This document shows, piece after piece, positions 1 through 7,195 of a stretch of DNA of 12,487 nucleotides (positions within the stretch are counted from its first letter, which is position 1; each line of letters begins with the position of its first letter). A program made the translations under genes and the position numbers. Under the pieces are notes generated by a model. It saw nothing but the letters and a program-made list of their open reading frames with translations. It did no database searches and was not told the DNA's origin. Source of the DNA: an uncultured Oscillospiraceae bacterium (GTDB lineage Bacteria > Bacillota > Clostridia > Oscillospirales > Ruminococcaceae); NCBI GenBank assembly GCA_958427155.1, contig CAUABB010000024.1, positions 1 through 12,487 of the forward strand, written 5' to 3'.

Positions 1-119
1 CTTTCCAGCGCATAGTCCATACTGTATTCAGAGTCCCCAACTGAAAGAGGAGAGTAGTAGTTCATACAACCAAGAGCGATTTGTGAGACTTTAATTCCGT
101 CAATTTCCGTGTATTTCAT
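1..119 (-). CDS. Aldo/keto reductase, N-terminal fragment (runs off left edge)
   Basis: Only the first 39 codons are inside the window. The translation begins MKYTEIDGIKVSQIALGCMN, the usual first beta-hairpin and strand of NADPH-dependent aldo/keto reductases (short beta strand, G-(I/L)-K-V-S, then a strand ending in LG-x-M). The catalytic Asp/Tyr/Lys/His residues would lie beyond the edge, so activity cannot be judged. I chose ATG 119 because an AAAAGGG ribosome site (129-135) lies 9 nt upstream; an in-frame ATG at 128 would abut that site. The gene has its own consensus promoter at 163-191 and is separated from gyrA by a terminator, so it is an independent unit, not part of the origin operon. 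Substrate is unknown. Family assignment rests on one short segment. Confidence 0.75.
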   Translation of the reverse strand, partial: MKYTEIDGIKVSQIALGCMNYYSPLSVGDSEYSMDYALE

Positions 120-162
120 CTGGTTCATCCCTTTTCTCTGAGTCCAATTTTTTGTTATTTTC

Positions 163-191
163 ATTATAAAGGCCATTGACGTGGTTGTCAA
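163..191 (-). promoter_or_regulatory. Consensus sigma-A promoter of the aldo/keto reductase gene
   Basis: On the minus strand TTGACA (191-186), a 17-bp spacer and TATAAT (168-163) match the housekeeping consensus at all 12 positions with ideal spacing. The start of transcription would be near 156, giving a leader of about 37 nt. The -35 hexamer forms half of a small dyad: TTGAC (191-187), 6 bp, GTCAA (180-176), which could be an operator arm within the promoter. Confidence 0.85.
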
Positions 192-234
192 ACAGAAGAA
201 ACCAATTTCAAAAGCTTGTCCGTTTTTTGTTTTA

Positions 235-251
235 TGGCAAAACGGTTGCCA
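235..251. repeat. Inverted repeat TGGCAA-N5-TTGCCA upstream of the reductase promoter
   Basis: Positions 235-240 (TGGCAA) and 246-251 (TTGCCA) form a perfect 6-bp dyad with a 5-bp centre. It lies about 44 bp upstream of the -35 hexamer, a usual place for an activator or upstream operator. A second overlapping dyad, CCGTTTT (220-226) with AAAACGG (239-245), shares part of it. No regulator gene is visible, so the role is open. Confidence 0.4.
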
Positions 252-274
252 ACCTCTATAAAAATAACAAACCG

Positions 275-305
275 AAAAAACCGGCGGAAAATTCCGCCGG
301 TTTTT
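275..305 (-). terminator. Intrinsic terminator of the gyrA end of the origin operon
   Basis: CCGGCGGAA (281-289) and TTCCGCCGG (292-300) pair perfectly; a realistic loop leaves about 8 G+C-rich pairs and a 4-nt loop. The stem is flanked by A6 (275-280) and T5 (301-305), giving a U-tract in either direction. It starts 33 bp past the gyrA stop and would also stop rightward readthrough from the reductase side. Confidence 0.93.
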
Positions 306-337
306 CCACGTTGTATTTGATTTGTGTTGAAAGTCTG

Positions 338-2878
338 CTATTCTTCCGGCTGATCCAAAACCGTGTCTTCTGCCGCTTGAACCTCTTCGCCGGACTTTTC
401 TGTCGTTTCCGCTGTTTCTTCAGCGGAAACCGAATCATCATCCAGAGCCGTTTCCTCTTCCCGTTCCGCGCGGGCAAAGGTAACCACCCTCGCGTCTTCA
501 GAAAGACGCATGACCCGAACGCCGGAAGCATAGCGGGACATGACGTTGATATCTGAAACGTGCATCCGGATAATAACGCCGTCATTTGAAATCAAAATAA
601 TATCATCGGTTTCATCCACAACTTTTATGCCGCAGACATATCCTTTGACATCGTTGACCCGGTAGTTAATAGAACCATATCCGCCGCGACCTTGAACACG
701 GTAATCGGAAATATCACTCCGACGGCCCTGACCACGGTCCGTCACCGTCATAACGGTAGCGCCTTCCCGGAGTCGCGCCATTCCGACAACCTCATCGCCG
801 TCACGAAGCTTAATGGCACGCACACCCATGGCGGAACGGGAGAGGGGCCGAATTTCTTTTTCCTCAATTCGGATTGCCATACCCATTCTGGTAGCAATAA
901 TCAACTCAGAAGAACCGGTGGTCACCCGCACCCAAGCGAGCTCATCACCTTCCTGAAGAGTAATGGCAATCAAACCGCTTTTCCGAATATTTTTATAAGC
1001 CGAAAGCTGCGTTCTCTTAATGGTACCCCGCCGAGTGACCATAACCAGGTATTTGTCTTCCTCAAATTCTCCACCCTGAATCATGGACGTAACCTTTTCT
1101 TCCGCCTCAAGAGGAAGAAGGTTGATGATATTGGTTCCCCGGGAGGCTTTTGACCCCTCCGGAATTTCATAGCATTTGAGCTTATACATCCGGCCTTTAT
1201 TGGTGAGGAAGAGAATGTTGTCATGACTGGAGCAGATAAACAACTCTTCCGCAAAGTCCTCATCCCGCTGTTTCATCCCGGAAACACCGCGGCCGCCCCG
1301 CTTCTGGCTCTTATAAACATCAATCGGCTGGCGTTTGATATAACCGTAATGGGTAAGGGTGACGACACACTCTTCCACCGGGATAAGATCCTCAATATCA
1401 ACCTCGCCGCTGACGGCGGCAATTTCTGTCCGCCGATCTTCGCCGAATTTTTTCTTAATCTGTTCAATTTCGCTCTTAATAATCTCAAGCACCCGGCTGT
1501 AATTCGCCAAAATATCCTCAAAGTCGGCGATCTTTTCAAGCAAAGCCGCCAGTTCTTCCTCAATTTTAGTCCGTTCCAGACCAGTGAGCTGCCCCAAACG
1601 CATCTGAACAATTGCGGTCGCCTGCAGATCATCCAGGCCGAAACGCTCCATCAGTTCCGCTTTGCCTTCAGGGATTGACTTCGCATTTCTTAAAATTTTG
1701 ATGACTTCGTCAATAAAATCAAGAGCGATTTTGAGGCCTTCCAGGATATGTTCCCGTTCCTTTGCCTTCCGCAGGTCGAACTCTGTTCTCCTGCGGATAA
1801 TATCCGCCTGGAAGTCAATGTAATGCTCCAAAATTTCCTTGAGGTTCATCACTTTCGGCTGGCCGTCGTTCAACGCCAGCATAATAACCCCTACCGTATC
1901 CTGAAGCTGGGTAAAGGAATAAAGTTGGTTAAGAACGATCTGCGGGTTTGCGTCCCGTTTCAGCTCAATTACAATATGCATTCCATCCCGGTCGGACTCA
2001 TCCCGAAGGTCGGAAATTCCTTCTATTCTTTTTTCCTTGACAAGATTTGCAATACTTTCAAGAAGGCGAGATTTATTGACCATATAAGGAATTTCGGTGA
2101 CAGCGATCCGGAAACGGCCGTTCTTCATCTCCTGGATTTCCGCCCTTGCCCGCAGGATGATCTTCCCACGGCCTGTCGCATAGGCGGCTCGGATACCGCT
2201 CCGTCCCATGATAATACCGCCGGTAGGGAAGTCCGGCCCTTTAATGTGTTCCATAATTTCGTCAAGGGTAGCGTCCGGATTATCAATCAGCAGGTCGATG
2301 GCGTTAATAACCTCTGTCATGTTATGGGGAGGAATGTTGGTCGCCATTCCGACCGCAATACCGGTGGATCCGTTCACCAAAATATTTGGGAAACGACTGG
2401 GAAGGACAACCGGCTCTTTCAACCGGTCATCATAGTTCGGCATAAAATCTACGGTATCTTTTTCAATATCAGTGAGCATATCAAGGGAAATCTTGCTCAT
2501 CTTCGCTTCCGTATACCGGTAAGCGGCGGCAGGGTCACCATCCACCGAACCGAAGTTCCCGTGACCATCTACCAATGGATAGCGCAGCGAAAAATCCTGC
2601 GCCAGCCGGACAAGCGCATCATAAACGGAAGCGTCGCCGTGTGGATGATACCGGCCCAGAACCGAACCGACGGTATCCGCGCATTTACGGTACGGCTTCT
2701 CCGGTGTGATGCCATTCTCATACAGGGTGTAGAGAATTCGGCGATGAACCGGTTTTAGTCCGTCCCTAACATCTGGAAGCGCACGGGAGACAATGACCGA
2801 CATGGAGTAATCCAGAAAGGATTTTTTCATCTCTTTCTCAATATCCCTCTGGATGACCTTCGAATAATCATTAATCAA
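338..2878 (-). CDS. gyrA: DNA gyrase subunit A (EC 5.6.2.2)
   Basis: Breakage-reunion subunit of the A2B2 gyrase, which introduces negative supercoils in an ATP-dependent cycle in the cytoplasm. The 846-residue protein has the winged-helix/tower core and ends in a beta-pinwheel C-terminal domain. The active-site tyrosine is Y122 in A-Y-R-Y-T-E, preceded by R121. The quinolone-resistance region reads HPHGDASVYD at 78-87: Ala at the position of E. coli Ser83 and Asp at position 87. The GyrA-box Q-K-R-G-G-R-G is at 525-531, marking a supercoiling gyrase rather than topoisomerase IV. Residues from about 805 form an acidic Glu/Asp tail. The start is TTG at 2878, 8 nt downstream of an AGGGTG site; the next ATG (residue 17) would remove part of the N-terminal arm. 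It is the last gene of the operon, 56 bp after the YcxB-like gene. Confidence 0.98.
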   Translation of the reverse strand: MINDYSKVIQRDIEKEMKKSFLDYSMSVIVSRALPDVRDGLKPVHRRILYTLYENGITPEKPYRKCADTVGSVLGRYHPHGDASVYDALVRLAQDFSLRYPLVDGHGNFGSVDGDPAAAYRYTEAKMSKISLDMLTDIEKDTVDFMPNYDDRLKEPVVLPSRFPNILVNGSTGIAVGMATNIPPHNMTEVINAIDLLIDNPDATLDEIMEHIKGPDFPTGGIIMGRSGIRAAYATGRGKIILRARAEIQEMKNGRFRIAVTEIPYMVNKSRLLESIANLVKEKRIEGISDLRDESDRDGMHIVIELKRDANPQIVLNQLYSFTQLQDTVGVIMLALNDGQPKVMNLKEILEHYIDFQADIIRRRTEFDLRKAKEREHILEGLKIALDFIDEVIKILRNAKSIPEGKAELMERFGLDDLQATAIVQMRLGQLTGLERTKIEEELAALLEKIADFEDILANYSRVLEIIKSEIEQIKKKFGEDRRTEIAAVSGEVDIEDLIPVEECVVTLTHYGYIKRQPIDVYKSQKRGGRGVSGMKQRDEDFAEELFICSSHDNILFLTNKGRMYKLKCYEIPEGSKASRGTNIINLLPLEAEEKVTSMIQGGEFEEDKYLVMVTRRGTIKRTQLSAYKNIRKSGLIAITLQEGDELAWVRVTTGSSELIIATRMGMAIRIEEKEIRPLSRSAMGVRAIKLRDGDEVVGMARLREGATVMTVTDRGQGRRSDISDYRVQGRGGYGSINYRVNDVKGYVCGIKVVDETDDIILISNDGVIIRMHVSDINVMSRYASGVRVMRLSEDARVVTFARAEREEETALDDDSVSAEETAETTEKSGEEVQAAEDTVLDQPEE

Positions 2879-2885
2879 AATATTT

Positions 2886-2896
2886 TCACCCTACCT
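2886..2896 (-). promoter_or_regulatory. Ribosome binding site supporting the TTG start of gyrA
   Basis: The minus strand reads AGGTAGGGTGA here, ending 7 nt before TTG 2878. No ATG or GTG start is available nearby, and the residues after TTG align with the start region of other GyrA proteins, so this site decides the start. Confidence 0.7.
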
Positions 2897-2934
2897 TGCA
2901 TTTATTCCACTCAAATCTGAGCTGTGAAGCTCTT

Positions 2935-3561
2935 CTATTTTTTCTTTTCCTCTACCAGATTTCCGGAAAAATATTGTTGAAGTAATTTTATCTGCTCCTC
3001 ATCCATACAGCGTTTTGGAAGAATATAAATTCTCTGTCGATTCAAATCCAGTACAAATTCATCTTTCAATTCCCGAACCCGAAATTTTGGCTCCGAAAAA
3101 AGGGCGCGAAAATCACCGTTTTCCTGGTGTACCAGGATTCCATTGTCAAAGACCGTCATATTAAAATTTTCTTTAACGGAAGAAACCGCTTTTGCCTGAG
3201 AGGAACGATACCTCCAAGCCATCATCCAGATTAACGCGATAACGCCGGCACTCAGAGCAAGCATAAAAATCCCCATGGTGTAGCTTGGATCCCGGATGAC
3301 TGTAATCAGGTAAAGGACAAAAAGAACTGCCAAAATTGCGGTATAAATAATATTACGGGTAAAAATCTGCTCCTTCTGGAGAAGAAACAGACATCTTTTT
3401 ACCTCTTCCGGCTGAAGGTTATAGGAGATCTCAACCCCTTTTTTTCCCTCAAAGGGATTCTCATCCTCATAACGGTCTGCCTGCGGGGGCTGATCCATCA
3501 TATCCGCCCGAAGGGTCGCTTTTTCATCCTCCGGTTTTACTTTCTTTTTCTGAAACAACAT
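2935..3561 (-). CDS. YcxB-like two-helix membrane protein of unknown function
   Basis: 208 residues. The N-terminal 45 residues are charged and cytoplasmic-looking. Two hydrophobic segments follow, at about 70-89 and 95-117, separated by a short turn (R-D-P-S-Y-T). A soluble C-terminal part (about 130-198) is beta-rich and contains L-D-L-N-R-Q-R-I-Y-I-L-P-K-R followed by a helix. This layout resembles the YcxB-like C-terminal domain family, whose members have no established function. The assignment is from recognised pattern only. The start ATG has a GGAG site 9 nt upstream. It lies 18 bp after the gyrB stop and 56 bp before gyrA, so it is almost certainly cotranscribed with both gyrase genes. 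In B. subtilis gyrB and gyrA are adjacent, so this gene is an insertion in the standard order. Confidence 0.75.
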   Translation of the reverse strand: MLFQKKKVKPEDEKATLRADMMDQPPQADRYEDENPFEGKKGVEISYNLQPEEVKRCLFLLQKEQIFTRNIIYTAILAVLFVLYLITVIRDPSYTMGIFMLALSAGVIALIWMMAWRYRSSQAKAVSSVKENFNMTVFDNGILVHQENGDFRALFSEPKFRVRELKDEFVLDLNRQRIYILPKRCMDEEQIKLLQQYFSGNLVEEKKK

Positions 3562-3579
3562 ACTTTCCCGCTCCGTTCC

Positions 3580-5499
3580 TTAAATATCCAGATTCATAAC
3601 ATAGCGGGCGTTTTTCTCAATAAATTCCCGCCGGGGCTGAACCTTGTCGCCCATCAGGGTGGTAAAAATTTCATCCGCGGCAACCGCGTCTTCCATCTCA
3701 ACTTTGATAATCGTCCGGTGCTCCGGGCTCATTGTCGTCTCCCAAAGCTGTTCCGGATCCATCTCACCCAGACCTTTATATCGCTGAATATCAACCCGCG
3801 CGTCGGGGTTATCCCCTTTCAGTTCCGCAATATACTGATCCCGTTCCTCATCGGAGTAAGCGTACCGGACATTTTTATTTCTTGTCAACTTAAAGAGGGG
3901 AGGCTGTGCGATGTAGATATGTCCTTCCTCAATCAACGGACGCATATACCGAAAAAAGAAGGTCAGCAAAAGAGTTCTGATGTGGCTTCCATCTACATCA
4001 GCATCCGCCATGATAATCACTTTTCCATACCGGAGTTTTGTAAGATCAAAATCTTCGCCGATTCCAGTTCCAAGTGCCGTAATAACCGGAGTGAGCTTAT
4101 CATTTCCATATACCTTGTCAATTCGGGCTTTTTCTACATTGAGCATCTTGCCCCAGAGGGGAAGGATAGCCTGAAAACGGCGGTCCCGTCCCTGTTTGGC
4201 GGAACCTCCCGCCGAATCTCCCTCAACAATATAAATTTCGGTTACATCAATATTTTTTTCCTGGCAGTCAGCAAGTTTTCCGGGAAGAGACGCTGTTTCC
4301 AGCGCCGATTTCCGGCGGGTAAGTTCTCTGGCGCGGCGAGCCGCTTCTCTAGCGCGTTGCGCAGTAACCGCTTTATCAAAAATGGTTCTAGCAACAGCCG
4401 GATTTTCCTCTAGATAGGTCATCAGTTTCTCTGAAACCATTCCCTCAACAAGGGGACGAACCTCTGTATTGCCGAGCTTTGTTTTTGTCTGTCCCTCAAA
4501 CTCGCAGTTTGTCAGCTTAACGCTGATAATCGCCGTTAAGCCCTCACGTACATCCTCACCACTGAGTTTTTCATCATCCTTTAACAGCTTGAAACGGTGG
4601 CCGTAATCGTTAAAAACACGGGTGATGGCGTTTTTGAAGCCGATTTCATGAAAACCGCCTTCCGTGGTATGAATATTATTCGCGAAAGAAAGAACGAGCT
4701 CGTTGTAACTGTCGTTATACTGCATCGCCACCTCGGCGGTCATGTCATCTTTAGCCGCAGAAAAATAAATTACTTCTTCATGAAGGGCTTCCAAGGCCCT
4801 GCGCTTATGAATAAATTCCACAAAACTTTTTATTCCGCCTTCATAATGAAGAATTTCCTGTACCGGCTCTTTTTCACGCTGATCCTCAAGAACAATTCGG
4901 ACACCGGCGTTTAAAAATGCCTGTTCCCGTAGACGGTTGAGCAGAGTATCATAGTCAAAATTAAGCTGCTCAAAAATTTCATAATCCGGTTTAAACATAA
5001 CGGTAGTACCAGTTCTGTCGGTAGTACCGATAATCTTCATTTCTTCCTTATACTTTCCGCGCTCAAACCGCTGAAAATGAACATTCTGCCCGTCGTAAAC
5101 CGTCAGCTCCAGCCACTCGCTCAAAGCGTTTACAACCGACGCTCCCACTCCGTGGAGACCGCCCGCCACCTTATAGCCGCCGCCGCCAAATTTACCGCCA
5201 GCATGAAGAATAGTATAAACCACCGTTGCCGCTGAAATGCCCTCTTTTGGATGAATTCCCGTTGGAATACCACGCCCGTTATCGGCAACTCGGATGATAT
5301 CATCCGGCAGAATTTCCACCTTAATTTCAGTACAAAAACCAGCAAGAGCTTCATCAATCGCATTATCTACGATTTCATAGACCAGATGGTGAAGTCCCCT
5401 TGGACCGGTAGAACCAATATACATTCCCGGCCGTTTTCGGACAGCTTCCAACCCTTCCAGAACCTGAATCTGATTTTCATCATAACTACTCGCATCCAT
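3580..5499 (-). CDS. gyrB: DNA gyrase subunit B (EC 5.6.2.2)
   Basis: ATPase subunit of gyrase, pairing with GyrA. From the chosen start the protein is 639 residues, the usual Bacillota length (about 640), without the long insertion of proteobacterial GyrB. In order: GHKL ATPase domain with the general base Glu and Mg-binding Asn in Y-E-I-V-D-N, the D-N-G-R-G-I-P motif and the G-L-H-G-V-G-A lid motif; transducer domain with Q-T-K-T-K-L-G; TOPRIM domain with E-G-D-S-A-G-G and D-A-D-V-D-G-S-H-I; and the tail motif Q-R-Y-K-G-L-G-E-M. I start at ATG 5499 because GGAG lies 9 nt upstream and MDASSYDENQIQVLEGLEAV aligns with the known start of B. subtilis GyrB. An in-frame ATG at 5529 would add 10 residues but has only a distant AGGG. 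Trp occupies the position of E. coli GyrB Lys447 (L-P-L-W-G-K). Confidence 0.98.
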   Translation of the reverse strand: MDASSYDENQIQVLEGLEAVRKRPGMYIGSTGPRGLHHLVYEIVDNAIDEALAGFCTEIKVEILPDDIIRVADNGRGIPTGIHPKEGISAATVVYTILHAGGKFGGGGYKVAGGLHGVGASVVNALSEWLELTVYDGQNVHFQRFERGKYKEEMKIIGTTDRTGTTVMFKPDYEIFEQLNFDYDTLLNRLREQAFLNAGVRIVLEDQREKEPVQEILHYEGGIKSFVEFIHKRRALEALHEEVIYFSAAKDDMTAEVAMQYNDSYNELVLSFANNIHTTEGGFHEIGFKNAITRVFNDYGHRFKLLKDDEKLSGEDVREGLTAIISVKLTNCEFEGQTKTKLGNTEVRPLVEGMVSEKLMTYLEENPAVARTIFDKAVTAQRAREAARRARELTRRKSALETASLPGKLADCQEKNIDVTEIYIVEGDSAGGSAKQGRDRRFQAILPLWGKMLNVEKARIDKVYGNDKLTPVITALGTGIGEDFDLTKLRYGKVIIMADADVDGSHIRTLLLTFFFRYMRPLIEEGHIYIAQPPLFKLTRNKNVRYAYSDEERDQYIAELKGDNPDARVDIQRYKGLGEMDPEQLWETTMSPEHRTIIKVEMEDAVAADEIFTTLMGDKVQPRREFIEKNARYVMNLDI

Positions 5500-5557
5500 C
5501 GGTTTATTCTCCAAAATAAAGTCCTCCATTCAATTAATCAAACCCTGTTTTGACAAT

Positions 5558-5818
5558 CTATTCTTCTAAAAATCGGGCAGCCCGCTTACGAAGAGTTGCC
5601 GGGGAAATCTGAGAAATATAGAGCGTCAGTTCTTCTCCCCATCCGCAAAGAATATAGCTTTTCGGCATTTCATAACTCACAGTAACAATTTTAAGATCTC
5701 TGTTTGCCTGACGTAAAAATTCTTTTGTAAAACGGGAAGTTGAGGTATTTTCCATATCAAAAATACCAATGATATCGTCTGATTTGACAACAACATCCTG
5801 CCCTAAATGGAGATACAT
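5558..5818 (-). CDS. remB: Extracellular matrix regulator RemB-type protein (DUF370/YaaB)
   Basis: An 86-residue protein of the RemA/RemB (DUF370) family. It opens MYLHLGQDVVVKSDDIIGIF and has the family motifs M-P-K-S-Y near the middle and I-S-Q-I-S-P-A-T-L-R-K-R near the end. The position between recF and gyrB is that of B. subtilis yaaB (remB). RemA of B. subtilis is a DNA-binding activator of biofilm-matrix and osmoprotection genes; RemB is a smaller-effect paralogue in the same pathway, so a regulatory role is inferred by homology. The start has an ideal AGGAGG with 8 nt spacing, lying just after the recF stop codon, which suggests translational coupling. Whether this genome also has RemA cannot be seen. 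Confidence 0.88.
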   Translation of the reverse strand: MYLHLGQDVVVKSDDIIGIFDMENTSTSRFTKEFLRQANRDLKIVTVSYEMPKSYILCGWGEELTLYISQISPATLRKRAARFLEE

Positions 5819-5835
5819 CTCAATTTCCTCCTAAT

Positions 5836-6948
5836 TTACTGCTGATTTTGGATTATTCCATTTTCCATTTTGTAAATACTTCCATCTTTTAAACGTAATG
5901 TATTTGATAAATCACAACAGGTTATAAAAACCTGTTGGTTATTAAGATGATTGAGAATATAGTCCTGTCGATTTGTATCCAATTCACTCATAACATCATC
6001 CAGAAAGATCACTGGACTTTCTCCAGTAACATGACACAAAAGCTCACTTTCCGCTAATTTTAAGGCGAGAACGCAACTTCTTTGCTGTCCCTGAGAACCA
6101 TACAGACGCGCAGATCTTTCATTAATCTGTATTTCAATATCATCCCGATGAATTCCAACTGAAGTAAATCCTGATTTAAGATCTTCCTTCAAAGCAGCCA
6201 AAAGGGAGTTTTGATATCTTTTAATGGTTTCATCCTCATATCCACCCAAAATCTCTTCCCCTGTAAAAACAGAAGAACTATAAGAAAATTTTGCTTTTTC
6301 AGTTCCTCTGGAAATACCTTCATAAATTTTAGAGGCAAATCCATCAAGTTTTTTTAAATAATCCATCCGGAAACTGGTCAAAATAGTTCCAAGCTTAGCA
6401 AGTTGTATATCCCAAAGCTCTATCGTACTTTTCAGATCCGGATGATAATATAAATCTTTTAACAGTGAATTTCGCTGAATCAATACCCGATTGTATTGAG
6501 CAAGGTATTTTTGATAGACAGGTTTCAGCTGAGAAATGGCAATATCCAGAAATTTCCGCCTTTTTTCGGGACCATCTTTAACAAAAGAAAGGTCAGACGG
6601 AGAAAAAACGACGGCATAATAATGTCCAATTAATTCAGACGGAGTTTTGATTGGAACCTGATTTAAAAAATGTTTCTTATATTCTCCAAGCATTAATTGG
6701 GCATTTTGTTCTCGTCCCTCACACTCAAAATTCACTGTAAGTTTTGCATTTTTTGAACCAAACGCAATCATTTCAGTTTCTTTTGCTCCACGAAAACTTT
6801 TATTTCCAGTAAAAAGCCAAAGAGCCTCTATTAAATTAGTTTTTCCCTGCGCATTATTTCCAAAAATTATATTAACTTTTGGATCAATATCAAAGGATAA
6901 ATCTTTTAAATTTCTGAAATTTTGAGTTACCAACTTTTTAATTTTCAT
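5836..6948 (-). CDS. recF: DNA replication and repair protein RecF
   Basis: SMC-like ATPase that, with RecO and RecR, helps load RecA at single-strand gaps. The 370-residue length is normal for the family. Walker A is G-N-N-A-Q-G-K-T at 30-37, the ABC signature is G-S-Q-G-Q-Q-R-S at 284-291, and Walker B with D-loop is V-I-F-L-D-D-V-M-S-E-L-D at 313-324. The G-x-H-R-D-D motif sits at 265-270, with Ile where many RecF proteins have Pro. The start codon overlaps the yaaA stop by 11 bp and has no good Shine-Dalgarno, pointing to translation by coupling with yaaA. The gene is visibly richer in A+T than gyrA and gyrB, with many AAA, TTT and ATT codons. There is no sign of disruption. Confidence 0.97.
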   Translation of the reverse strand: MKIKKLVTQNFRNLKDLSFDIDPKVNIIFGNNAQGKTNLIEALWLFTGNKSFRGAKETEMIAFGSKNAKLTVNFECEGREQNAQLMLGEYKKHFLNQVPIKTPSELIGHYYAVVFSPSDLSFVKDGPEKRRKFLDIAISQLKPVYQKYLAQYNRVLIQRNSLLKDLYYHPDLKSTIELWDIQLAKLGTILTSFRMDYLKKLDGFASKIYEGISRGTEKAKFSYSSSVFTGEEILGGYEDETIKRYQNSLLAALKEDLKSGFTSVGIHRDDIEIQINERSARLYGSQGQQRSCVLALKLAESELLCHVTGESPVIFLDDVMSELDTNRQDYILNHLNNQQVFITCCDLSNTLRLKDGSIYKMENGIIQNQQ

Positions 6949-7162
6949 TTTTTTCTACTTGGTAACAGGTTTCAAAAGCCGTAACATGGTCTCCGGGATA
7001 TATTTTTTTTCCACGTATGACACATAGTTCTCCATTTACCAGAATTTCACCATTTTGAATCATTTCTTTTGCCATTCCACCGGTTTGCGCAATTCCAATA
7101 AATTTTAAAAGCTGATCCAATTTGATAAATTCAGTGCGGATTTCCACAGTTTCTGTTTTCAT
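6938..7162 (-). CDS. yaaA: S4-domain RNA-binding protein YaaA (RlbA-like)
   Basis: 74 residues, essentially one S4 RNA-binding domain: I-K-L-D-Q-L-L-K-F, then G-G-M-A-K-E-M-I, then the turn I-L-V-N-G-E, then R-G-K-K-I-Y-P-G-D. The small size and the dnaN-recF position match B. subtilis yaaA/rlbA. The S4 fold binds structured RNA and the B. subtilis protein has been linked to the large ribosomal subunit; the exact target here is inferred. An AGGTGA site lies 4-5 nt upstream of ATG 7162. The gene begins 33 bp after the dnaN stop and its last 11 bp overlap recF. Confidence 0.92.
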   Translation of the reverse strand: MKTETVEIRTEFIKLDQLLKFIGIAQTGGMAKEMIQNGEILVNGELCVIRGKKIYPGDHVTAFETCYQVEKNEN

Positions 7163-7195
7163 CGCTTCACCTGTCCCATTTCATCTATCACTTAA

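Noticed and set aside
1748..2758. 336-codon plus-strand open frame opposite gyrA
   Set aside because: It lies wholly antisense to a well-supported gyrase gene, has no family-like motifs, and is explained by the codon pattern of gyrA on the other strand.
2919..2932. GAGCT/AGCTC hairpin between the YcxB-like gene and gyrA
   Set aside because: Five pairs with no T-run in the minus direction; not a credible terminator.
3718..4413. 231-codon plus-strand open frame opposite gyrB
   Set aside because: Antisense to the conserved gyrB TOPRIM region, with no ribosome site or recognisable domain.
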